From Bombus terrestris (Eukaryota > Arthropoda > Insecta > Hymenoptera > Apidae): a stretch of 64,000 nucleotides of DNA. The notes under the pieces were generated by a model. The model was not told the origin of the DNA and ran no database searches. It saw only the letters and a list, made by a program, of their open reading frames with translations. The stretch spans positions 6,481,395 to 6,545,394 of the forward strand of contig NC_063285.1 in NCBI RefSeq assembly GCF_910591885.1, read 5' to 3'. The position numbers were made by a program, and so were the translations under genes. This document shows positions 56,301 to 64,000 of this stretch, piece by piece; position 1 is the first letter of the stretch, and each line of letters begins with the position of its first letter.

Positions 56301-58056
56301 GTCACATCGGGAACTGTCAAGTAACGGTAAGCAGGTACTGCGGCCGACACTAACGTGGGCGTCCAGCCACACCGATAGTCCCACTAATGACTAGAGTTGG
56401 ACTAGAGTTGTTGCACACGTGGGGGTAGTGGTAGAAGGCCAAATGCTGGCCAGACGGCTGATAAGGGTTCTTAGCTTCACTGAAGGCCATCAGCGGGTGA
56501 GCAGCGTCCCAACTGCACCGCAACCGGTAGGTTCCCATTAAAGTGTTAAGGGACTTACCTAGAATTCCAAAGGGAATGCTCCGGTGTCCTTTTATCTCCG
56601 ACATATGTATATATGTCGATATATACCGGAGCCTTCCCTTTGGAATTTTGGAAAATCCCTTAAAATCTTAATCTAGATTCCACCGTAGCCGTAATTAAGC
56701 AATTGTCGTAATTTAATCCGATTGTATTTATTCGAGATTTGTGATGATGAACTTGGGCTCGAGGCGACAACAGTCGCCGAGCGTAGTCGCGGTCAAGGGA
56801 TGAACGTTTTTACCTAACAAAGGTATGGAGTTATTGTACAGTTCTTCTTAAAAGAAACAGTTGTAGTGGCATGCGACAGTAAACATTCCAATTGTTTTTG
56901 TCCCGTGGTTCGCCACACACAGACCCTATTGTTCGAACGAGATGATTGCCAGATGTCGATGAATCTCTACAGTACATGTTCAGCTAGCCTGAGGACGCGC
57001 TATAAATCTTAAGATTTAGTTAACCGAGGTCCTTCAAACGGACAAACAGTCTGTATCCTAACAGTCCCTAAATCTACCACCTATTATGGGAAAATACGGG
57101 AAATCTGCTTTTCCCACGAACTATGCTTCCCGCTAGTACCTTTCCCTCAAGGGCGGCTAGCATCCTTCTCTAACCACCAACATGGAAATTGACCAATTAA
57201 GAGCAACGTCAATATCCCTCACTTTCGGAACGAAGGCATCTCTTCACGAATCCGATGATCTTGTGTCATTGGACACACCCCATCATAGTTTTCCTCTACA
57301 GCATCATTGTGACGGAAGGTCATTCTCTCATGAGGTCACATTAGCGAGTTACATAGCACCTTTACGCTCGGTGGATATTTTATGTTTTAACAAAGAGTTG
57401 GTTTAGTTATTCTTGTACCGTAGACAAGGAAGTTGGGTACAACTTGGACTTTGGAAGAAGGCGCTTTCTATTATCCCGTTGACTGCAGATTCGTTATTGA
57501 ACCTAGGATCGTTGTCATTAGCTTCTCGAGTATTACGGCTTGTCAAATTCTATAATAATCATATTTGCACTAGTAAATATCTCCTGTATTGCATAACAAT
57601 AATGTCTAATCCAAATGAAGATTCGTTTCACGCCCCTAACCCTAATCATAATGTGAACCCGACATATATATACTTTTTCTTTAACAACAAGAGCTACATC
57701 ATATTAAATACTTCAAATCCGCAATTGCATAAGTTCATCGCTTTGATGACTTACTTTTACAAGGTGTTATATACAATGCATTCTAAAAGAATCATTGGAT
57801 ATTTATATTCTGTAGCATATAAAGAAAGCAAGTTTAGAGATCGTGGTGTGATTGTGCACCATTAGATATGAAATTTGTAAAAAAACAGTTTGTGCGAAAG
57901 CGACTTTTACCTGGAATCGAAGGTTAAGTTTTAAAATTTGTATTCTACTCATTATGACGAACAAAAATCTCAAAGAAATCATTAGTCGCAAATTATCACT
58001 TGTTCTAGAGAAAATGTTAAAATTGTAATTCTTATACTGGCTTTATTCACAATGTG
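56301..58056. other. Unassigned, partly GC-rich; possible LTR or leader sequence
   Basis: 56301-56600 may be the 5' part of the R1-like element or another repeat (an 84-codon minus-strand ORF has no known domain). TGTAGTGGCATGCG at 56862 resembles an LTR start. A hairpin TGGGAAAA/TTTTCCCA lies at 57087-57116. The 150-codon plus-strand ORF 57413-57865 is unrecognised. No element could be delimited. Confidence 0.35.
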
Positions 58057-58537
58057 TGTAGTAACTTAATGGGTCTTAGAGGAAGGATAAGTAAGGATGC
58101 TTTATTTGTTAACAAGTTTGTATAGTTTGTGTATTTAATAACGATGAATATAATAATAAAGAGCGACAGATTATTCAGTGATAAACAACGTGTTCGACGT
58201 ATTCGTTCGGCTTAGCGGCTTTATACATCTGACCTCTCGACGTGTGCTCTTAGAATCTTCAACAAGGACTACTTTTCGTAGATCATTTCTTGGTCTTCTC
58301 GGGGAGACGACCCTCACCACGCTCGGATCACGCCACCGTTCGCGTCTATGACCACATATGCCGCATTCGTTTGAAACAAACAGCCGAAATCGACATTTCT
58401 GTAAGTCGCTGCTTGGATGCGCTCGTCGATACATTGTATGTCCCTCGTCGGGCAGACAAGGCGATCCGCCTACGACATTGTATGATCGCGAGCGACGACC
58501 AGAAATGCGACCTATACTAAAACCTCGCAGCGTAACA
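58057..58537 (-). mobile_element. LTR, family C
   Basis: Minus strand, 481 bp, TGTTACGCTGCG to AAGTTACTACA, with a TATAAAGCC box and AATAAAGC signal. It contains GAACGGTGGCGTGA and AATGTATCGACGAGCGCAT shared with 6.2 and 42.1 kb, but its 3' half differs from those copies. Confidence 0.7.
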
Positions 58538-58653
58538 GAACGTACACCTCCCTCTTTTCGATACTACATGTGTCTACATTTTGCAGACAAATACAGGAAA
58601 TGTAGCATCTATTGATACAGTTTAATACTCAGTTATCATCCAAACAGATCAAT

Positions 58654-59022
58654 TGGTCACGATCGGCATACTTCAAATTCGATGGATCGATGATGGGGAT
58701 AAAGATGTGGCGGCCTTGGCGACAATGTATATCGCCGAAGTGCCTAATGAGTCATCGATATCCCAACGGCCCTTCCATCGAATGTTCTAAAAGCGTGGCA
58801 ACGGTCACGTACGCCTACAGGGTAGTGGGGATATTGAGGAATGACAAACACAGAAGAAACAGATGCTACCGAAAGTCATATTGTAAGAGCTTCAGTTTTG
58901 GAGCTCAGAACCAAATTGCAGTCAGTGTAAACTCGGAGTACAAGTAATAAATTCTCTTGTTTTTTGTTACATTTTATTTTTTCTTTTCGTTTCAGCTACC
59001 CCTTTTTTTATTTTATGTGACA
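58654..59022. mobile_element. LTR, family B
   Basis: An inverted copy relative to 2151-3087 and 53304-53658. It begins TGGTCACGATCGGCATAC, contains GGGATATTGAGG and AAGATGTGG, and ends ATTTTATGTGACA. Confidence 0.65.
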
Positions 59023-59895
59023 AGTTCATCGTTATATATCGCATACCTTCTTTTCCACTTGGCTTTTTTTTGTATTTTCCCTTTAATTTTTTCTTGTTAT
59101 TTAAACACTCTGAATCACGCGCTTTGTTTAATACAAAATAGATATTTCATTCAGTTTGGTAGAAAATAAGTGTCATTTTAGGGAGATGAATGTAAATGGA
59201 TGGATATGAATGGCAAGCATATTTTTTACGGTCTACATGCTAAAATAAAGTATTCATTTAAATATTTCTTTTATATACGGAAAAATAATGTTCTTTTTCA
59301 AGTATTAAACAAATATTTCTTTTATATTTGAAAGAAATATTTTCCCCCAAACATGAAATACATACAAGCGATAAAAGGAAACGGCAGGTCGTTACATTAA
59401 TACAAGAAAAATTAATAAGATAAGAAAGGATAAAACGGTGCCACCTACCGGGTGAAAAGAGAACATAGTCAGATGATATCGACGGTACGTCAGGCAGACA
59501 AATGTGTAGCCACAAACATTTTCAGAAGTGATACAGTACATTTTGTATCTTTGTAGCCCGACGTGATTGTCATACGGACTTGGAAATTCGACACTCATTT
59601 TAGCGTCCTCTGCTCATAAACGACGTTCACTCGATAAAGAAGAATCAATGGGAGCCAACAGCACCATGTGTATATGCATGTGTGTATGCTTCCAGAGAGA
59701 GGAGATATTTGATCAGCAGTCGTCTTTTTCGAGTACTTTAGTAGTATTAGAGAAGAAATGAGAATGTTCAAGCTTATGGTTCTGGTTGTTCTCGGAGTAG
59801 TACTGCACAATGCGGTTAGGTACTGAAGATGACACAAGCTACAATATACAATATTCTATAAAATTATGGATCCGGCCTGTTTGGTTACACGCTAG
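59023..59895. other. Unassigned AT-rich region
   Basis: No gene recognised. ORFs of 64-85 codons on both strands have no motifs. Confidence 0.4.
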
Positions 59896-60182
59896 TGTAA
59901 CCCCAAATTCTTTTACCCTGACGTCACCTTAGGCGACCACCTCTAGATGTTCCCCGGACAGTTAACACCTCGCCACCCTAATAAGGAACTTCTCAGAATA
60001 CTATCCCCTCCATCATTTTCGTTGTTCTCGCTTAGTATTTAGGCTCCGAATAATGACGGCCGAGCCAGTCTGAATTCTAAGCCGATACTGGAGCATTGTA
60101 ATATTGGTACTCAAGGGCCTTCGACTCTTGAGAAATAAAGTTTTTATATGTATCACCACGAGAGTTATTTTTTACGTGACAT
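59896..60182 (+). repeat. 5' LTR of gypsy-type element
   Basis: About 287 bp from TGTAACCCC to ACGTGACA, with GAAATAAAG near the 3' end. Its last bases match those of the LTR at 31788-32169 and a primer-binding site follows. The left boundary is inferred. Confidence 0.6.
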
Positions 60183-60185
60183 TAT

Positions 60186-60200
60186 GGCGATCCTGCCAGA
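60186..60200 (+). promoter_or_regulatory. Putative primer-binding site
   Basis: TGGCGATCCTGCCAG, 3 bp after the LTR, equivalent to 32173-32188. The primer tRNA is not identified. Confidence 0.6.
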
Positions 60201-60343
60201 ATACATCAACGTTGGGTAAAACAAGACTACGGTTTTGGCCTACGGGACATCCGACCAAAGCATAGTGCATGCATCAAGCGTAAGCGTAGTGCATGTATCA
60301 AGCAACCTGCACTACGAAAGACGACTTTATTAGTAAGTAGAAC

Positions 60344-61520
60344 CATGTCCTCTAAAAGAATCGATCAACTGTATTCGGTAACGTCAGACTCCGACGATCT
60401 ATTACTCTGAAATGGACAAAAGAGACGATAAGAAAATTACACCTGTCGCTTCGACTAGCGTTGATCCAATCATACCTACCTCCCGAAGCCCATAAAGCAG
60501 AAATCGGAAAACAAATAAAAGAAATGTTAGATAAAAATATTATTGAAGAATTAGATTCTCCTTACAACAGTCCAGTATGGGTAGTACCCAAGAAATCAGA
60601 CGCATCAGGCAAACAAAAATGGCGTATAGTTATCGACTTTCGAAAGCTAAATGAACTTGAACTACCGAACAAGACGCTTACCCATTACCGACAATCGACA
60701 ACATCCTGTCACAATTAGGCAACGCCAAATTCTTCTCCGCTCTAGATTTATCTTCAAGATTCCATCAAATATCTATGGACTCCGATTCAAAGAAATATAC
60801 AGCCTTTAGCACACCTCAGGGACACTTTCACTATAATCGCATGCCATTCGGTTTAAGAAACGCCCCAGCCACCTTCCAGCGCATGATGGATACCGCTTTA
60901 CGAGGATTACTGAATAAATACTGTTTTGTATACCTTGACAACATAATAATATTCGGTAGTACAATTCAACAACATACTGAACAACTTCCTATAGTATTAC
61001 AATGATTAAAAGAGTTAGGACTAAATATCCGACAAATGCCAATTTCTAAAACCTGAATTAGAATAATTAGAGTACTAGAGGACAGGTCATAACACACGAG
61101 GGCATAAAGCCAAATCCTAAAAAGATCTCCGCAGTTAAAGACTTTAAGATTCCCAAAACACCAACAGACGTAAAGTCATTTCTCGGATTAGCTGGATACT
61201 ACAGAAAATTCATTAAAAACTTTTCCAAACTCGCCAAACTATTAACAGATCTCACAAAGAAAGACAATCCTTTTAGATGGACAGAAACGCAATAGACAAG
61301 CTTTGACACACTAAAAGAAAAGCTATGCTCAGCCCCAGTTTTAGCATACCCAGACTACACGAAAACATTCACACTCACCACAGACGCTTCCAATGAAGGA
61401 ATAGGCGCAATCTTATCACAGGACGGACATCCTTGTTGTTACATATCACGGATACTGAACCCCCCAGAGAAAAATTATTCTACCACAGAAAAGGAATTAT
61501 TAGTTATTGGCCCCACCATA
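60344..61520 (+). pseudogene. Ty3/gypsy gag start fused to RT/RNase H, inactive
   Basis: Opens MSSKRIDQLYSVTSDSDDLLL at 60344, then a stop. The rest of gag and the protease are missing, and pol begins near 60490 with HKAEIGKQIKEMLDKNIIEE. RT follows: WRIVIDFRKLNE, FFSALDLSSRFHQISMD, HFHYNRMPFGLRN, and the catalytic box reads YLDN instead of YLDD, losing the second aspartate. After frame breaks come VKSFLGLAGYYRKFIKN and an RNase H start (FTLTTDASNEGIGAILSQDG). Homology ends near 61510 before integrase. No 3' LTR in the window. Confidence 0.88.
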
Positions 61521-61574
61521 AACCGAGTCTTATTAGCTTGCAGGAACCTTTAATCCTGCAGGTATTTTCGGTTT
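61520..61574. other. Two-tier perfect hairpin
   Basis: Outer arms AAACCGA (61520-61526) and TCGGTTT (61568-61574). Inner arms TGCAGGA (61539-61545) and TCCTGCA (61554-61560) around an 8-base loop. It falls exactly at the end of gypsy homology, so it may be the end of another small element. Confidence 0.5.
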
Positions 61575-61936
61575 ATAGCTGATACTTAAAACAGTCCTTA
61601 GCTCTATTGCACATTTTTACAAATTACGGAGAAGACAGGTAGTTATCTAATGGGAAAAACGAATAGTTGCCAAACGGAAAAGCTGGTTTTTCCCATACAC
61701 AATATCTCCCATGAGCTACGTTGGTAGGAGGCTTCTTCCTAACATTGGTCACAACCAATCGGCATCGCGGATCGTTATAACTAAAAGTGTGAGCAACGAA
61801 TCCGCACTCCTGCTCGGACAGCCGAGGAGGACGGACGTGTCTAGACGGTCGTCCTCTCCAGGTATAAGTGAATAGTGAAAAAGTGCTCCAAAGTAATAGT
61901 GCCGCAAAGTGATAGTGAGGAGGAAATAAAATAACA

Positions 61937-63292
61937 ATGCAGATACCAACTATAAACATAGCAACAAAAGGAGAAACATATTATATAAAAACTAAACAAA
62001 CTAACATGGAGACAGAAGAAACTAAAGAGCATCGGGGACAGGAAGATAGCAATTCAGAACATGAAAGATACTACCAGGATGAAAGCTGGAAGCCAGTGAA
62101 GGCTAGCAAAAAACGTAAAACAACCACAGACACAAGTGCCATAGGAAACCCAGTCACAGAAAAGCAGCGATGGCTGCAAGAATTACCACTAAGTAACTCC
62201 TTCAACTCACTAACTGAAGAAATAGACGCTGACCACGTAAGTAAAACCACTATCCAAACAAACCATATTACAAAACCACCACCAATCTTTGTCGAGGCCC
62301 AAATAATAGATCCGCTCATTGATCTACTAAATAATCTAGAAGAGAAAAACAATTACACAATAAAGCAAACAAAATTGGATCAAGTAAAAATTCAAACAAA
62401 CACACCAGAATCATTTAGGAAAGTTATAAAAGCATTAAAAGAAAAAAATGCTATCTACCACACGTACCAGCTTAAAACTGATAAGAGCTATAAAATTGTC
62501 ATAAGAGGATTGCATCCTAAAACCAACGTACATAAACTAAGCGATGAGTTAGCTAAAATTGGACATCAAACAAGAACAATAAACAATATAACAAGATTCG
62601 ACACAAAGCAACCACTACCACTATTCTTAATAGAACTTGAACCCAGAATCAATAACAAGGAAATATATGATATCAAACAAATACTAAACACAATAGTAAC
62701 AGTCGAACCACCACGACACAAAAAAGATATACCTCAATGCATGCGGTGTCAACAATACGGACACACTAAAAACTACTGCAACAGAAGCCCAGCCTGCGTC
62801 AAGTGCGCAAAAAATCACTTAACTGCACACTGCCCATATTCAGGAAAAATAGAAAAAGTTAAATGCTTCAACTGTAACGGTAACCACCCAGCCAGCTATA
62901 AAGGCTGTGAAGTAAGAAAACAACTACAACGAAAACTGTTCCCGCCCCTACGAAGCAGGACAAGCACTAACACACAAGCCCATCATGACAGCACAAAACC
63001 TGAAATATTACCAAATACAGAGCAAGCAATAAACACCAAACCTATCAGCACCAACACCATTGGTGGTCTAAGCTATGCTCAAGTAATCAGCCAACCAACA
63101 CACACACATAACCAATACCACAGCAATAGTAACAACGACACTGCAGAAATCAAAGAACTGCTCAAACAATCCATAAAGAACACCGAAATGCTAACCAGAA
63201 TGATAAGCGAACAAAACGCAGTACTTAAACAGCAAACCCAACAAATCACAGTCATGCTACAACTAATTACAAACGTGCTAAGCAAAAAATAA
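61937..63292 (+). CDS. LINE copy III ORF1, nucleic-acid-binding gag-like protein
   Basis: 451 residues. It coats the element RNA and takes it to the target. Basic, low-complexity N-terminus (KASKKRKTT near residues 55-63). A PRE_C2HC-type domain at about 180-250 (YKIVIRGLHPKTNVHKLSDE). Three zinc knuckles at about 270-320: CMRCQQYGHTKNYC, CVKCAKNHLTAHC and CFNCNGNHPASYKGC, all ligands present. The C-terminal 70 residues look like a coiled coil (EIKELLKQSIKNTEMLTRMI). The ATG at 61937 starts MQIPTINI, matching MQIPPIKI in copy II. The stop TAA at 63290 lies inside AGCAAAAAATAAAAACGG, where ORF2 takes over in the -1 frame. Confidence 0.93.
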   Translation: MQIPTINIATKGETYYIKTKQTNMETEETKEHRGQEDSNSEHERYYQDESWKPVKASKKRKTTTDTSAIGNPVTEKQRWLQELPLSNSFNSLTEEIDADHVSKTTIQTNHITKPPPIFVEAQIIDPLIDLLNNLEEKNNYTIKQTKLDQVKIQTNTPESFRKVIKALKEKNAIYHTYQLKTDKSYKIVIRGLHPKTNVHKLSDELAKIGHQTRTINNITRFDTKQPLPLFLIELEPRINNKEIYDIKQILNTIVTVEPPRHKKDIPQCMRCQQYGHTKNYCNRSPACVKCAKNHLTAHCPYSGKIEKVKCFNCNGNHPASYKGCEVRKQLQRKLFPPLRSRTSTNTQAHHDSTKPEILPNTEQAINTKPISTNTIGGLSYAQVISQPTHTHNQYHSNSNNDTAEIKELLKQSIKNTEMLTRMISEQNAVLKQQTQQITVMLQLITNVLSKK

Positions 63293-63294
63293 AA

Positions 63295-64000
63295 ACGGAC
63301 ACTCTAAAAATAGCAGCCTGGAACTCAAACGGCCTACAACAACGGGCCCTCGAAACTAAAACATTCATATACAATAATAATATAGACATACTACTTGTCT
63401 CAGAAACACACTTCACTACAAAAAGCTATTTGAAAATACCATACTACACCATATATGATACCAAACACCCCTCAGGAAAAGCTCACGGAGGGACAGCAGT
63501 GATAGTCAGAAACGATATCAAACATTATCTTCACAGCCAAGTTAACAAAGAATATTTACAAGCAACCACTGTTACAGTTCAAACTAGCAGCAACTACTTC
63601 CAGTTGTCAGCAGTATACGTGCCTCCGCGACACAAAATAACAACACAAATGTGGGAAGAATACTTCCAGGACCTAGGGGACAAGTACATCGCAGCGGGAG
63701 ACTACAACTCAAAGCACACGCTCTGGGGATCAAGAAACATTACACCTCGAGGTAGAACACTAGAAAAATACATTAGAAATAATAACCTCAATATATTATC
63801 CACAGGAACACCGACACATTGGCCGACTGACCTGAACAAAAAACCAGATCTTCTGGACTTTGCAGTTACAAGGGGACTAAACACAAATAAACTAAAAATA
63901 ACACCCAACCTCGAGCTCAGCTCCGATCATACACCCATAATAATTGAATACAGAAACAAACCAATTCACTATAGCAAACCAGAAACACTATGCAATAAAA
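63295..64000 (+). CDS. LINE copy III ORF2, endonuclease domain (partial)
   Basis: Open to the window end, about 235 codons visible. Apurinic-type endonuclease motifs in order: AAWNSNG, LLVSETHF, HGGTAVIVRN, AVYVPPRH, AAGDYNSKH, DLLDFAV and LSSDHTPI, so the expected Asn, Glu, Asp and SDH residues are present. It nicks target DNA to prime reverse transcription. No ATG lies near the start: the frame runs back through the ORF1 stop, implying -1 frameshifting, reinitiation at a non-AUG codon, or a late start. The identical junction is kept in copy II. Confidence 0.88.

Larger units (their letters stand above)
61641..64000 (+). mobile_element. Jockey-like LINE J1-related copy III, cut by window end
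   Basis: 5' UTR from about 61641, intact ORF1, and ORF2 open to the window edge. In the translated part it is about three-quarters identical in ORF1 to copy II and almost identical in the endonuclease. With no lesion visible it is the best candidate for an active autonomous element here, but RT and 3' end lie outside the window. An 11-bp perfect hairpin (61650-61660 with 61686-61696) is at its 5' edge. Confidence 0.9.

Noticed and set aside
56301..57400. 28S rRNA flanking the R1-like LINE
   Set aside because: The GC-rich stretch raised this idea, but I recognise none of the conserved 28S words around the R1/R2 sites.
57413..57865. 150-codon plus-strand ORF as a gene
   Set aside because: Low-complexity AT-rich translation without any motif. 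It might begin a copia-like gag, but no primer-binding site or LTR could be delimited.
1..64000. CRISPR arrays, bacterial operons, riboswitches
   Set aside because: No regularly spaced repeats or bacterial gene organisation. The content is eukaryotic.

Overview
The window looks like AT-rich nuclear DNA of an insect, most likely a bee. It has spliced eukaryotic exons, arthropod retrotransposons (Jockey-like and R1-clade LINEs, Ty3/gypsy LTR elements), no bacterial-type operons, and a fatty acyl-CoA reductase (FAR) gene family embedded in repeats. From memory, a FAR-A expansion in repeat-rich loci has been reported for bumblebees and stingless bees. I could not test the species.

The one host gene that reads as intact is a seven-exon FAR on the minus strand (23384-25778). 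Its exons join in phase into about 504 codons. Three related relics accompany it: a degenerate inverted copy on the plus strand (45869-48084), a truncated minus-strand copy split by a solo LTR (about 52990-54060), and a FAR 5'-flank module without a gene (29395-29890). Flanking DNA is duplicated too: 22.7-26.1 kb corresponds to 45.4-48.5 kb in inverted orientation, and 8.9-11.9 kb corresponds to 30.5-36.5 kb in direct orientation.

Most of the rest is a mosaic of mobile elements, many nested, whose order can be read from target-site duplications (TSDs). From left to right: interrupted LTRs (2.1-3.1 kb); a three-level nest of LTR, short tRNA-like element and LINE tail next to a gypsy pol fragment (5.1-7.8 kb); another nest (12.1-14.0 kb); solo LTRs (14.9-15.8 kb); two nearly identical Jockey-like LINEs head to tail, the larger carrying an inverted nested copy (16.2-22.7 kb); the FAR gene; a 3.6-kb LTR element with one unusual lysine/glutamate-rich ORF and no visible polymerase (31.8-35.4 kb); a 5'-inverted LINE (35.5-36.2 kb); a P-element-like relic holding a solo LTR (37.8-39.3 kb); LTR and LINE debris (40-45 kb); FAR pseudogenes (45.9-54.1 kb); a GC-rich decayed R1-clade LINE (54.2-56.3 kb); a gypsy element with 5' LTR, primer-binding site and damaged reverse transcriptase (59.9-61.5 kb); and a LINE with intact ORF1 that runs off the right edge (61.6-64.0 kb).

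The most interesting signals are: (1) two apparently independent LINE insertions into the same site, within 2 bp, of a short element carrying a tRNA-like, B-box-containing core; (2) the LTR element with the unusual ORF, an AT-hook-like motif, internal duplication and KVHF/SILK motifs, possibly a captured host gene; (3) the FAR inverted duplication with a convergent conserved ORF. Boundaries given as 'about' were aligned by eye. No database search was possible.
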